A DNA stretch of 32,410 bases from a bacterium (GCA_004560305.1 SFVI01000022.1:1-32410); one strand, 5' to 3'. Positions 7,852 through 18,021 are shown, numbered from the stretch's first letter. Program-made: numbers and translations. Notes: a model not told the origin generated them from the sequence alone.

Positions 7852-8568
7852 TTACATCAGGCTGTTGGTCAAAAAGTCGAATATCAGGAAAAAGCGGCCA
7901 AGGGTGGTGCGCTCCATGGTGTCCCGCCCGATGACGGCGCCCAGGAAGCTGAGCAGCCAGCACAGCAGCACGCAGTAGAGAAAGGCCTTGGCAAAGCCCA
8001 GCACCGCGCCGCCCACCTCGTCCAGCGCCTCCATATTGGGCAATCGGAAGGAGAGGTTGCCCACGTTGCCGATGGCCACCAGGAAAATCAGAATCAGCAA
8101 AAAGGCAATGACCATGGCCCCCACATAGGTGATGGTGTCACACAGGACGGAAACCACCGCCTGGGTCATGGTGCAGTTATTTTCCTCCGCCACAGCCACC
8201 GCGCGGCTGGCCAGGGTGTCCGCCCGCTTCTCGTAGAAGCCCACATTGGTCATGCACTCATAGGCATAGTCATAGCGCAGGGAGCTGTCCTGGGCCAGGA
8301 TATCCTCCAGAGACAGGTCGCTGTTGCCGTAGCCCAGCCGCTCCAGCACGTCGTCCCTCGTTTTCTGGGAGTCGATATACCCGTCCACAAAGGGCTCCAG
8401 AGCCGGAACCACCTCGTGGGCATAGGCCGAGGACAGGAGGCTTCCGCCGAAGAGGGCGATGATGATGGCCAGGATTCCGGCCACGCCGCCCACCAGGCCC
8501 CGCTTATACCCGTTCCAGGTGCACAGGGCGATGATCACCAGAAGCAGGATATCGATTATGATCTTCAT
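7852..8568 (-). CDS. CvpA family membrane protein
   Basis: A 238-aa protein with the CvpA architecture: an N-terminal helix pair (DILLLVIIALCTWNGYKRGLVGGVAGI), a soluble central stretch of about 100 residues, two further hydrophobic segments, and the RLPNMEALDEVGGAVLGFAKAFLYC motif ahead of the last helix. CvpA-like proteins are linked to colicin V production and envelope homeostasis; the molecular function is not settled. The central insert is longer than in enterobacterial CvpA (~160 aa) but common in clostridial homologues. AAAGGA lies 10 nt before the ATG. First gene of the clpE operon. Confidence 0.82.
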   Translation of the reverse strand: MKIIIDILLLVIIALCTWNGYKRGLVGGVAGILAIIIALFGGSLLSSAYAHEVVPALEPFVDGYIDSQKTRDDVLERLGYGNSDLSLEDILAQDSSLRYDYAYECMTNVGFYEKRADTLASRAVAVAEENNCTMTQAVVSVLCDTITYVGAMVIAFLLILIFLVAIGNVGNLSFRLPNMEALDEVGGAVLGFAKAFLYCVLLCWLLSFLGAVIGRDTMERTTLGRFFLIFDFLTNSLM

Positions 8569-8647
8569 TCGTAGTTCATCCTTTATATGTATTGAATGGG
8601 CCGGGCTCCCCTGTGAAAAAAAGAGCCTGACCGCCGCTGCCGCTTTC

Positions 8648-8669
8648 TCATTAGTTTATCATTAGTTTA
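8648..8669. repeat. Two tandem 11-bp direct repeats upstream of cvpA-clpE
   Basis: TCATTAGTTTA occurs twice without a gap, at 8648-8658 and 8659-8669, in the A+T-rich gap between truA and cvpA. One-helical-turn spacing is what a dimeric regulator site often shows. It does not resemble the CtsR operator. Confidence 0.5.
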
Positions 8670-8695
8670 TGAACAAATATATCATATCATAGCCA

Positions 8696-9463
8696 TCAAT
8701 ATCTGGAAAACATTTCACCCACCACCCCGTCGTACCAGACCCGGTTGAGATACAGGCCCTGGGGCGGCATGGTGGGGCCGGTGAGCCGCCGGTCCCCCAT
8801 TTCCAGCAGGTGAGGAATGTCCTCCGGCTGCAGTTTGCCGTAGGAGGCGTAGACCATGGTGCCCACCATAGCCCGGCACATATTGTACAGAAAGCCGTTG
8901 GCGCAGATGGAGATGGTGATCAGGTCCCCCTCCTTCTCCGCCCGGCACCAGTGCACCGTTCGCACGGTGGTTTTGGTCTGGGTGCCCTCGCTGCGGACGG
9001 CCCTGAAATCATGGGTGCCCTCGAAGGCCCGGCCTGCCCGCTGCATCAGCTCCATATCCAGGTGCTGGGGGTAGAAGCAGACCCGCTCTTGCAGGAAGGG
9101 GTCACGGATGTTGCTGTTTAATATTTTATATACATATTCCTTTTTTATACATGAGCCGATGGCGTTGAAGTCCTCCGGGGCCTCCACTGCCTCCAGCACG
9201 GCGATATCCCCCGGCAGCCGGGAGTTCACCGCCAGGGGCAGCCGCTCCAGAGGGATCCGGGTGTCGGAGCGGAAGTTGGCGCAGTAGCGCAGGGCGTGGA
9301 CCCCCGCGTCGGTGCGGCCGCAGCCCACGGTTTTCACCGGGTGGCCGCAGGTCTTGGTCAGGGCCTCCTCCAGGGTCTGGGCCACGCTGATTTCGTTTTT
9401 CTGCACCTGCCAGCCATGATAGCGGCTGCCGTCATAGCGCAGGATCAGGGCGATATTCTTCAT
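8696..9463 (-). CDS. truA: tRNA pseudouridine synthase A
   Basis: Converts uridines 38-40 of tRNA anticodon arms to pseudouridine in the cytoplasm. The 255-aa product has the TruA landmarks: LILRYDGSRYHGWQ at the N-terminus, the catalytic-Asp motif GCGRTDAGVHA near residue 50, the KEYVYKILN segment, and the C-terminal ANGFLYNMCRAMVGTMV and GPTMPPQGLYL. I chose the ATG at 9463, which overlaps the ecfT stop (ATGA), over a GTG three codons earlier. ecfA1-ecfA2-ecfT-truA is the usual Firmicute order. Confidence 0.95.
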   Translation of the reverse strand: MKNIALILRYDGSRYHGWQVQKNEISVAQTLEEALTKTCGHPVKTVGCGRTDAGVHALRYCANFRSDTRIPLERLPLAVNSRLPGDIAVLEAVEAPEDFNAIGSCIKKEYVYKILNSNIRDPFLQERVCFYPQHLDMELMQRAGRAFEGTHDFRAVRSEGTQTKTTVRTVHWCRAEKEGDLITISICANGFLYNMCRAMVGTMVYASYGKLQPEDIPHLLEMGDRRLTGPTMPPQGLYLNRVWYDGVVGEMFSRY

Positions 9464-10257
9464 AGACCCCACTTCTTCAAATAAATGATTCCCGCCAGCA
9501 GCAGGACGCCCAGGGCCAGGGCGATGTAGTCCCTGCCCTGGAAAATCAGCTGCTTCATTCTTGTGCGGCCCTCGCCGCCGTGGTAGCAGCGGCTCTCCAT
9601 GGCCACGGCCAGCTCGTCCGCCCGGCGGAAGGCGGAGACGAACAACGGCACCAGTACCGGCAGCAGGGCCTTGGCCCGGTCCATGAGACTGCCGGTCTCA
9701 AAATCGGCGCCGCGAGCCTTCTGGGCGGACATGATCTTGTCCGTCTCCTCGATGAGGGTGGGGATAAAGCGCAGAGCCATGCTCATCATGATGGTCATTT
9801 CATGCACCGGGAAGCGCAGCTTTTTCAGAGGGTTCAGCAGCAGCTCCAGCCCATCGGTCAGGGCAATGGGGCTGGTGGTATAGGTCAGAAGGAAGGTGCC
9901 GGTAATCAGCAGCACGATGCGCAGCACCATCTGGATGGCCCTGGCGATGCCCTCCCAGGTGATGATCCAGCCGGGGAGGATGGGGGTGCCGCTGGTGTAG
10001 AAGATGTTCAGCACGCCGGTGAGGGCGATGATAAAGATCATAGGCTTGAGGCCCTTGAAAATGTTTCTGGGGCTGATGTGGGACAGGGTCATGCACACCG
10101 CCACCACCAGCGTGAGCGTACCGTAGGCCACCCAGCCCCTGGCCTGGAACAGGGCCACGATGAACAGCACCACCAGCAGCAGCTTGGTGCGGGGGTCCAG
10201 CCGGTGGGCAATGGTATCGCCGGGGAAAAACTGGCCCAAGGTAATGTCTTTCAGCAT
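9460..10257 (-). CDS. ecfT: Energy-coupling factor transporter transmembrane protein EcfT
   Basis: Membrane scaffold of an ECF vitamin or metal importer. The 265-aa product has the N-terminal GQFFPGDTIAHRLDPRTKLL signature, four to five hydrophobic segments and the two coupling-helix motifs: KARGADFETG at about residue 180 and AMESRCYHGGEGRTRM at about residue 227. The second motif is SRC rather than the commoner ARG/SRG. It overlaps ecfA2 by 7 bp and truA by 4 bp. No substrate-binding S component is in the window, so this is a shared (group II) module whose S subunits are encoded elsewhere. Confidence 0.95.
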   Translation of the reverse strand: MLKDITLGQFFPGDTIAHRLDPRTKLLLVVLFIVALFQARGWVAYGTLTLVVAVCMTLSHISPRNIFKGLKPMIFIIALTGVLNIFYTSGTPILPGWIITWEGIARAIQMVLRIVLLITGTFLLTYTTSPIALTDGLELLLNPLKKLRFPVHEMTIMMSMALRFIPTLIEETDKIMSAQKARGADFETGSLMDRAKALLPVLVPLFVSAFRRADELAVAMESRCYHGGEGRTRMKQLIFQGRDYIALALGVLLLAGIIYLKKWGL

Positions 10258-11111
10258 ACCGCGGCCCCCCTTATCTCCAGAATGGCGCTGAGCAGCTGCT
10301 CATGGGTGTAGATGCCCTCCGGCAGCTTCAGTCCCTGCTTTTTCAGGGCCATGGCCAGGGCCGTGGCGTGGGGCACGTCCAGGCCGATTTCGATCAGTTC
10401 CTCCGCCCGGGAGAACACCTCTCCGGCGCTGCCGTCCATCACCACCCGGCCATGGCTGAAAACGATGATCCGCTCCGCGATGCGGGCCACATCGTCCATA
10501 TTGTGGCTGACGATGATCACCGTGGCCCCGGTCTTTTCCCGGTAGGCGCAGATGTTGTCCAAGATCTGGCGGCAGCCGGCAGGATCCAGACCCGCCGTAG
10601 GCTCGTCCAATATCAGCACGCCGGGGCGCATGGCGATGACGCCGGCGATGGCGATGCGGCGCTTCTGTCCGCCGGACAGCTCCAGAGGGGACTTTTCAAA
10701 CAGTTCCTCCTCCACGCCCACAAAGCCGGCCGCCTCCCGCACCCGCTGGTCGATCTCCTCCTCGGAGAGCTTCATATTCTTCGGGCCGAAGGCGATATCC
10801 TTATATACGGTCTCCTCAAAGAGCTGATACTCCGGGTACTGGAACACCAGGCCCACCTGGTGCTTCACATCCCGGCGGCTGAGCTTGCTCTCATTGATGT
10901 CCTGCCCGCCGCAGCAGACCTTGCCGGCGCTGGGGGCAAGTAGGGCGTTCATATGCTGAATAAAGGTGGACTTGCCGGAGCCTGTATGGCCGATGATGCC
11001 CACCAGCTGGCCCTGGGGAATGCTAAGGTCAATATCCTCAATGGCCGCCACTTCAAACGGAGTGCCCGCGCTGTAAACATGGCGCAGCTGCTCCACAATT
11101 ATTTCTGCCAT
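10251..11111 (-). CDS. ecfA2: ECF transporter ATP-binding protein EcfA2
   Basis: One of the two ATPases driving the ECF module. The 286-aa product shows Walker A GHTGSGKST, the Q-loop segment VGLVFQYPEYQLFEETV, signature LSGGQKRR, Walker B LILDEPTAGLDP and the switch histidine in VIIVSHNMDDVA. A ~60-residue C-terminal extension is typical of EcfA proteins. The FEETVYKDIAFGPKN stretch after the Q-loop is the EcfA2 form. It starts 3 bp after the ecfA1 stop, with AGAGGA upstream, and its last 7 bp overlap ecfT. Confidence 0.95.
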   Translation of the reverse strand: MAEIIVEQLRHVYSAGTPFEVAAIEDIDLSIPQGQLVGIIGHTGSGKSTFIQHMNALLAPSAGKVCCGGQDINESKLSRRDVKHQVGLVFQYPEYQLFEETVYKDIAFGPKNMKLSEEEIDQRVREAAGFVGVEEELFEKSPLELSGGQKRRIAIAGVIAMRPGVLILDEPTAGLDPAGCRQILDNICAYREKTGATVIIVSHNMDDVARIAERIIVFSHGRVVMDGSAGEVFSRAEELIEIGLDVPHATALAMALKKQGLKLPEGIYTHEQLLSAILEIRGAAVC

Positions 11112-11114
11112 CTT

Positions 11115-11948
11115 TTATCCTCTGAGTTTTTCCACGATCTCTTTGGCGCAGGCATCCACGTCCAGCGCCGTCAGGGGCAGGTCCATGCCCCGCTGCTTCA
11201 GGTCATACAGAAGCCGGGTGGTCTCCGGCACAGTGAGGCCCTCCCGCTCCATCAGGCCGATATCGGCAAAGACCTCCGCCGGCAGCCCGTCGGCAACGAC
11301 GCTGCCGTTAGACATAACGATGAGCCGGTCGGCCCCCACGCATTCATCCATGTGGTGGGTAATCAGCACCACGGTCATCCCCTTCTCCCGGCACAGGCGG
11401 GTGATGGTGGAGATGACCTCCTCCCGGCCGATGGGGTCCAGCATGGCGGTGGGCTCATCCAGCACGATGATCTTCGGCTCCATGGCGATCACGCCGGCAA
11501 TGGCCACCCGCTGCTTCTGCCCGCCGGAGAGCAGATGGGGCGCGTGCTGCCGCTTTTCATACATACCCACCAGCTTCAAAGCCTCGTCCACCCGGCGGCG
11601 AATTTCCTTCGGCTCTACGCCCAGATTCTCCGGGGCGAAGGCCACATCGTCCTCCACCACATTGGCGACGATCTGGTTGTCCGGATTCTGGAACACCATG
11701 CCCACGTTCCGCCGCAGCTGGATCAGCCGCTCCTCGTCGGCAGAGTCGATGCCGCACACCGTCACCTTGCCCTCGGTGGGCACCAGGATGGCGTTCATGT
11801 GCTTTGCCAGGGTGGACTTGCCGGAGCCGTTATGCCCCAGCACCGCCACGAAGCTGCCTTCCTCAATTTCCAGGCTGACGCCGCAGAGGCTCTCCAGCTG
11901 GTCGCCGGGATAGGTATAATGTACATTTTCAAACTTGATGATGCTCAA
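11115..11948 (-). CDS. ecfA1: ECF transporter ATP-binding protein EcfA1
   Basis: Second ATPase of the ECF module. Walker A GHNGSGKST, Q-loop VGMVFQNPDNQIVANVVEDDVAF (the EcfA1 form), signature LSGGQKQR, Walker B IIVLDEPTAMLDP and His in VLITHHMDE are all present. The open frame extends to 12026, into element C, which is unlikely to be coding. I prefer the TTG at 11948-11946, giving LSIIKFENVHYTYPG and 277 aa, the family's usual length; AAAGGA lies 10 nt upstream. The start is therefore moderately uncertain; identity is not. First gene of the ecf-truA operon. Confidence 0.93.
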   Translation of the reverse strand: MSIIKFENVHYTYPGDQLESLCGVSLEIEEGSFVAVLGHNGSGKSTLAKHMNAILVPTEGKVTVCGIDSADEERLIQLRRNVGMVFQNPDNQIVANVVEDDVAFAPENLGVEPKEIRRRVDEALKLVGMYEKRQHAPHLLSGGQKQRVAIAGVIAMEPKIIVLDEPTAMLDPIGREEVISTITRLCREKGMTVVLITHHMDECVGADRLIVMSNGSVVADGLPAEVFADIGLMEREGLTVPETTRLLYDLKQRGMDLPLTALDVDACAKEIVEKLRG

Positions 11949-12004
11949 GGTCGTTTTATCCTTTCGCGCAGACGCGCTTCTATAAAATCTGCTGGTTAGA
12001 GAAA

Positions 12005-12220
12005 TGCTGTCAAATATTCGGCTCAAAGCCTCCCCTGTGTAAGGGGAGGTGGTAAAAATCAGCGATTTTTACCGGAGGGGTTGTAGGAAAAAACGTTTTG
12101 AATTGGCAAAATGTTCAGGAAAAGTCAGACCTTTTCAGTAAACAATCCCTCAGTCAGCTTCGCTGACAGCTCCCTTTACACAAGGGAGCCTCCGCACCGA
12201 AACATTTTTTGAGAAGCTGA
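12005..12220 (-). repeat. Terminator-associated element C, complete copy, reverse orientation
   Basis: Complete ~216-bp copy between the methyltransferase gene and ecfA1, in reverse orientation: CCTCCCC/GGGGAGG hairpin first, then AAAATC/GATTTT-type, an A+T-rich centre, CAGC-GAA-GCTG and GCTCCCTT/AAGGGAGC. Its ends (GCTGTCAAAT, TTTTTTGAGAAGCTG) are more diverged than in other copies, and I see no flanking terminator hairpin on either side, unlike most copies. Confidence 0.85.
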
Positions 12221-12247
12221 TGAAAAATTATTTCCGCCTTGCCGCGT

Positions 12248-13108
12248 TTACCGTTCCCATCTACATGTCGCCCCACAGGGCAGATACAGCCCGCTGTCGG
12301 TGACGGGCAGGGCCAGCTCCTGACTGTCGGACCGGCCGCCGAATTTTTTGGTGAAGATGCTCTCGGTCACATAGCTGAGCACCGAGGCGGAAAGGCCGGT
12401 GGTATAGGAATTGATCAGTACAAACAGCGGCTCGTCGCTGAGCACCCCGGCGCACAGGGACACAAAGGGCCACAGATTCTGCTCCAGCTTCCATACCTCG
12501 CCCCCGGGCCCCCGGCCATAGGAGGGCGGGTCCATGATGATGGCGTCATAGCGGCGGCCACGGCGGATCTCCCGCTCCACGAACTTGGCGCAGTCGTCCA
12601 CGATCCAGCGGATAGGGGCGTCTGCCAGGCCGGAGGAAACGGCGTTCTCCTTGCCCCAGGCCACCATGCCCTTGGCCGCGTCCACATGGCAGACCTGGGC
12701 CCCGGCCTTGGCGCAGGCCACGGTGGCGGCCCCGGTGTAGCCGAACAGGTTCAGCACGCTGATGGGCCGGCCGGCGGAGCGGATCTTCCGCATGGCATAG
12801 TCCCAGTTGCAGGCCTGCTCCGGGAACAGGCCCGTATGCTTGAAGTTCATAGGCTTGACGTTGAAGGTCAGCTCCCCATAGCGCACCTGCCAGTTGGCGG
12901 GCAGGCGGCCCTTGTCCCAGCTGCCGCCGCCGGTCTCGCTGCGGCGGTAGCGGGCGTCCCGGTCGTTCCAGTGGGGGTTTCGCCGAGGCGTATCCCATAT
13001 GGCCTGGGGGTCCGGCCGCACCAGGTAAAACTTGCCCCAGCGCTCCAGCTTCTCCCCTTTGGAGCAGTCGATCAGTTCAAAATCCTGCCATTGATCCGAA
13101 ATCCACAT
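12248..13108 (-). CDS. Class I SAM-dependent methyltransferase, RlmI/RlmK-like
   Basis: A 286-aa Rossmann-fold methyltransferase. The SAM-binding motif is VLNLFGYTGAATVACAKAGA near residues 135-155, followed by VDAAKGMVAWGKEN and the catalytic-loop motif MDPPSYGRGPGGEVW. PPSYGRG and the FPEQACNWDYA segment match the rRNA large-subunit cytosine methyltransferase family (RlmI/RlmK type). It lacks the N-terminal PUA domain of RlmI, so the RNA target cannot be assigned. It has its own consensus promoter and no clear terminator; element C follows its stop. Confidence 0.85.
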   Translation of the reverse strand: MWISDQWQDFELIDCSKGEKLERWGKFYLVRPDPQAIWDTPRRNPHWNDRDARYRRSETGGGSWDKGRLPANWQVRYGELTFNVKPMNFKHTGLFPEQACNWDYAMRKIRSAGRPISVLNLFGYTGAATVACAKAGAQVCHVDAAKGMVAWGKENAVSSGLADAPIRWIVDDCAKFVEREIRRGRRYDAIIMDPPSYGRGPGGEVWKLEQNLWPFVSLCAGVLSDEPLFVLINSYTTGLSASVLSYVTESIFTKKFGGRSDSQELALPVTDSGLYLPCGATCRWER

Positions 13109-13153
13109 GAATGCATTTCTCCGATTCTATTCTTATCTATAAATAGACAGGAT

Positions 13154-13182
13154 ATTTTACCATGTAAGCCCAGCCAGGTCAA
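13154..13182 (-). promoter_or_regulatory. Promoter of the methyltransferase gene
   Basis: Minus-strand TTGACC (13182-13177), 17-bp spacer, TAAAAT (13159-13154), about 45 bp before the start codon. Confidence 0.7.
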
Positions 13183-13219
13183 GGACCGGACAGCGTTTTT
13201 ACCTTTCGTTTACAGATGC

Positions 13220-13255
13220 AAAGAAGCCGCCCGGATCGCTCCGGGCGGCTTCTTT
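13220..13255. terminator. Terminator after the histidine kinase gene
   Basis: Perfect 15-bp stem AAAGAAGCCGCCCGG with 6-nt loop, 13 bp beyond the kinase stop codon. The stem ends in CTTT on both strands, so T-tracts are short. Confidence 0.75.
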
Positions 13256-13267
13256 ATCCTTTGCCGT

Positions 13268-15409
13268 TTATTCCGCGATATTGAATTGCAGCGTCACCTT
13301 GAACAAATCGCCGTCCACGGTCAGTGCCAGCTGGCCCTTTTGCAGCTGCACCAGGCTCCGGGCAATGCTGAGGCCCAGGCCGCTGCCCTCGGTACTGCGG
13401 GAGCTGTCCCCCCGGACAAAGCGCTCCATCAGCTCATCGCCGCTGATGTTCAGCTGGCTGGCGGAGATGTTGCGGAAGGTGACCACCGCCTTGCCTTTTG
13501 CCTGTTCCAGATTCAGGTAGACCCGAGTCCCCGCCAGGGCGTACTTGCAGATGTTGTTCAGCAGGTTGTCAAAGACCCGCCACATGTGCCGCCCGTCGGC
13601 CAGGATCACCACCGGCTCCTCCGGCTTGGTCACCACCAGCTCCAGATCGGCCGCCTTCAGCTTCTCGGCGTATTCCCCGGCGCACTGGTCCAGCAGCACG
13701 TTCAGCTGACAGCGCTCCCAGTTCACGGCCACGTTGCCGGTGCTGGCCTTGGAGGCCTCCATCAAGTCCTCGATCAGCTTTTTCAGCCGGGCGGACTGCC
13801 GGGAGAGCACCTCCAGGTATTCCCTGGCCTTGTCGTTGTCGATCTCCTCCTTCTCCAGCAGGTCCACATAGTTGATGATGGAGGTCAAAGGCGTCTTGAT
13901 GTCGTGGGACACGTTGGTGATCAGCTCGGTGCGGAAATGCTCGGACTTCATCCGCTCATTGACGGCCTTGGTCATGCCCTCGGTGATTTGGTTCAGCTGC
14001 TCTCCATGCTCCTTCAACGGGCCCCGCATCCGCTGGGTATCCACATGGTAATCCAGGTCTCCTTCGGAAATGGCCTTCCCCGCGTCCAGCAGCCGCTTCA
14101 TGCACAGCAGCACATATACCGTCAGCGCCACCAGCACCAGCCGCTCCACAAGCCAGCCGAAGATCAGGCCGCCGTTGCCCTCACAGATGCAGATCCAGAA
14201 AAACTCCACCAGCAAAATCCCGCCGATCACCAGCGCAGCCCTGGGCAGCAGCTTCATGCCCAGAAACACTTCCCGCATGAAAGCCCACAGCCGCTTCAGC
14301 ATCCGCCAGCACCAGGCCAGAACCCGGAAGCAGACGCAGCTTTTCAGCACCCTGTGCAGCTTCAGCCGCACCGCAAAGCTCATGCACCACCAGAGGCACA
14401 GAACTACACAGGCGGCGCAGACCAGGCCATAGCCCACCAACTGAATCAGCATCGAATCCACATAGGAAAACTCCACCGCTATGGAGCAGCAAATCACCCC
14501 GGCTGTGGCGATCAGCACCGTGAACAGGTCAAAAGGCACTCGCTCGGTCAGGCCGGGCTGAACCCCCTCCAGCCCCTTTTTATGCCCGGCGGCAGCCATC
14601 AGGAACACAAAGCAGAGCAGAGCAAGCACCGCGCTGCCGCAGAGGGTCCAGATAAAGTCCGTCCGATGGGCATAGCCGAAGTGGAGCATCCGCAGCATGG
14701 AGCCCACATGGCTGTTGCCGTCCACATCATTGCGCACATAGCCCACCATCTTGTAGCGCTTGATCATGGTGCTGATGTCCGGCACACTGTCCTCCTCCGG
14801 CTTTGCCGTAGGTTCCGGCGTGGGAGCCGGGGTTTCCGTGGGTGCCGGGGTCTCCGTGGGTGCCGGGGTCTCCATGCTTGCGGCAGCTTCTGCCGGTGCG
14901 GCGCTCTCCTCCGGGGCCGTTGGTTCCCCAGTCAGCGCCTCTTCCTCCGCCGCTTTCTCTGTGATGTCCTCCTCCGTAAACGCTGGGTCATCATGGGGGC
15001 TGGTGATGACGATCCCGTTCTCATCGCCCCGGATGCGGTTGACAATGACGCTCTCCGCCGGGTAGTTGAAGCCATAGGGGCTGGTTTTCAGAATATAGTC
15101 ATCGATCCCCTGGGAGGCGTAGACCAGCCGGTCCTTCTCGTCGTAAATTTCAAAGCCCATGCCCGGTATGGTATCCAGATTCTCCGGCAGCTCCCCATAG
15201 CGGTAGCGCTCCATCAGGTTATACATATTGCTGACGCACCAGGGCTTCAGATAGCTTTCCTGCACCTGCTCCATGCCGTTGCCGGAATAGGCGCCTTTTT
15301 CATACATGACGCCGATGCCCATGGCGCTGTAAAGCATCCCCACCGCCATCACCACCAGCAGCAGGGAGGCAGCGGCCTTGGCCGCCAGACTGCTTCTCAA
15401 TTTCTTCAT
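13268..15409 (-). CDS. Membrane sensor histidine kinase
   Basis: A 713-aa sensor kinase. One N-terminal helix (~12-34) is followed by an extracellular region of ~200 residues ending in a Thr/Pro/Glu-rich stretch (~178-202) of PAPTET hexamers. A multi-helix membrane block covers about 255-440, then a HAMP-like linker (AISEGDLDYHV). The dimerisation/phospho-acceptor box NVSHDIKTPLTSI has His502. The ATPase domain shows NLLNNICKYAL and GSGLGLSIA, with the N-box and G-box intact. It overlaps the response regulator gene by 4 bp. The extra membrane block is unusual for OmpR-partner kinases. The stimulus is unknown; a surface or envelope cue is likely. Confidence 0.92.
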   Translation of the reverse strand: MKKLRSSLAAKAAASLLLVVMAVGMLYSAMGIGVMYEKGAYSGNGMEQVQESYLKPWCVSNMYNLMERYRYGELPENLDTIPGMGFEIYDEKDRLVYASQGIDDYILKTSPYGFNYPAESVIVNRIRGDENGIVITSPHDDPAFTEEDITEKAAEEEALTGEPTAPEESAAPAEAAASMETPAPTETPAPTETPAPTPEPTAKPEEDSVPDISTMIKRYKMVGYVRNDVDGNSHVGSMLRMLHFGYAHRTDFIWTLCGSAVLALLCFVFLMAAAGHKKGLEGVQPGLTERVPFDLFTVLIATAGVICCSIAVEFSYVDSMLIQLVGYGLVCAACVVLCLWWCMSFAVRLKLHRVLKSCVCFRVLAWCWRMLKRLWAFMREVFLGMKLLPRAALVIGGILLVEFFWICICEGNGGLIFGWLVERLVLVALTVYVLLCMKRLLDAGKAISEGDLDYHVDTQRMRGPLKEHGEQLNQITEGMTKAVNERMKSEHFRTELITNVSHDIKTPLTSIINYVDLLEKEEIDNDKAREYLEVLSRQSARLKKLIEDLMEASKASTGNVAVNWERCQLNVLLDQCAGEYAEKLKAADLELVVTKPEEPVVILADGRHMWRVFDNLLNNICKYALAGTRVYLNLEQAKGKAVVTFRNISASQLNISGDELMERFVRGDSSRSTEGSGLGLSIARSLVQLQKGQLALTVDGDLFKVTLQFNIAE
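14824..14880. repeat. In-frame 18-bp tandem repeat in the kinase gene
   Basis: The unit GGTCTCCGTGGGTGCCGG recurs about three times with few changes and encodes PAPTET hexamers in the extracellular linker. Tandem units of this kind can vary in number without shifting frame. Confidence 0.7.
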
Positions 15410-16104
15410 GCCTGCTTCCCCCTCTCGATCTTATAGCCCTGGCCCCAGACCGCCTTGATGTACCGGGGCTCCGCCGGGTTGATCTCCACCTTTTCCCGCA
15501 GGTGCCGGATATGTACCGCCACGGTGCTCTCGGCTCCGTAGGGCTCATCCTTCCAGATCAGCTTATACATTTCCCGCGGGGAGAACACCCGGCCGGGATT
15601 GTTCATCAGCAGCTTCAGAATCTCGTACTCCGTGGGGGTCAGGCTCACCGGCTCCCCGTCCACGGTCACATCCTTGCTGCCGTCGTCCAGACTGATGCCG
15701 CCGATGGTCAACGCCCCGGCGGGCACAGCGCTGCCACCCAGCTGCATATAGCGCCGCAGCTGGCTGCGCACCCGGGCCAGCACCTCCAGAGGATTGAAGG
15801 GCTTGGTGATATAGTCGTCCGCCCCGATGTTCAGGCCCAGCACCTTGTCGCTGTCCTCGCTCTTGGCCGTCAGCATGATGACGGGCACATTGCTGGTCTC
15901 CCGCAGGCGGGCAATGGTGCTGATGCCGTCCAGCTTGGGCATCATGATGTCCAGCAGCACCAGGTGCACCTGCTCCCGGCTGAGTACATCCAGGGCCTCC
16001 TGGCCGTTATAGGCCTCCAGCACCCGGTAGCCCTCCGGCTCCAGATAGATCCGCAGGGCGGAGACAATATCCCGCTCATCGTCGCACGCAAGAATGTTGT
16101 ACAT
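15406..16104 (-). CDS. OmpR/PhoB family response regulator
   Basis: A 232-aa two-domain regulator. Receiver domain: acidic pair Asp8-Asp9, phospho-acceptor Asp52 in VLLDIMMPKLDG, Thr in VIMLTAKSE and Lys in DYITKPFNPLE. The C-terminal winged helix contains LTPTEYEILKLLMNNPGRVFS and VAVHIRHLREKVE, ending RYIKAVWGQGYKIE. GAGGTGAG precedes the ATG and the downstream kinase gene overlaps by 4 bp, so the pair forms one two-component operon. Regulon unknown; a multi-helix kinase next to an OmpR-type regulator often points to envelope or antimicrobial-peptide stress, which here is only inference. Confidence 0.95.
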   Translation of the reverse strand: MYNILACDDERDIVSALRIYLEPEGYRVLEAYNGQEALDVLSREQVHLVLLDIMMPKLDGISTIARLRETSNVPVIMLTAKSEDSDKVLGLNIGADDYITKPFNPLEVLARVRSQLRRYMQLGGSAVPAGALTIGGISLDDGSKDVTVDGEPVSLTPTEYEILKLLMNNPGRVFSPREMYKLIWKDEPYGAESTVAVHIRHLREKVEINPAEPRYIKAVWGQGYKIERGKQA

Positions 16105-16121
16105 GTTCTCACCTCGCCTGT

Positions 16122-16150
16122 ATTGTAGTATAAATCCCCTTAAAAACCAA
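16122..16150 (-). promoter_or_regulatory. Candidate promoter of the two-component operon
   Basis: Minus-strand TTGGTT (16150-16145), 17-bp spacer, TACAAT (16127-16122), 17 bp before the regulator's start codon. The -35 is a weak match. Confidence 0.5.
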
Positions 16151-16178
16151 TGGGGGAAAGGATTAAGATTTATTTAAG

Positions 16179-16209
16179 AAACGCCTCCCTCGGTTTGAGG
16201 GAGGCGTTT
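16179..16209 (-). terminator. Terminator after lepA
   Basis: 13-bp stem containing ACGCCTCCCTC/GAGGGAGGCGT with a 5-nt loop, six bases past the lepA stop; on the minus strand it continues TTTCTTAAAT. Confidence 0.8.
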
Positions 16210-16215
16210 GCACTT

Positions 16216-18017
<1,802 letters not shown>

Positions 18018-18021
<4 letters not shown>

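Noticed and set aside
8570..8695. CtsR or HrcA (CIRCE) operator upstream of cvpA-clpE
   Set aside because: Neither the CtsR heptamer direct repeat nor the CIRCE inverted repeat is present; only the 11-bp tandem repeat was found, and no convincing promoter.
12006..12013. TTGACA provided by the end of element C as a -35 for ecfA1
   Set aside because: No acceptable -10 lies 16-18 bp downstream (AGATTT at 17 bp); a promoter role is not supported.
11949..12026. N-terminal extension of ecfA1 to the ATG at 12026
   Set aside because: It would run into repeat element C and adds 26 residues absent from the family; the TTG at 11948 fits better.
12239..15436. Very long plus-strand open frame (over 1000 codons)
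   Set aside because: It lies antisense to the methyltransferase and histidine kinase genes, has low-complexity His/Gln/Pro/Gly-rich composition and no family motif. Such antisense frames arise from G/C-ending codons on the opposite strand.
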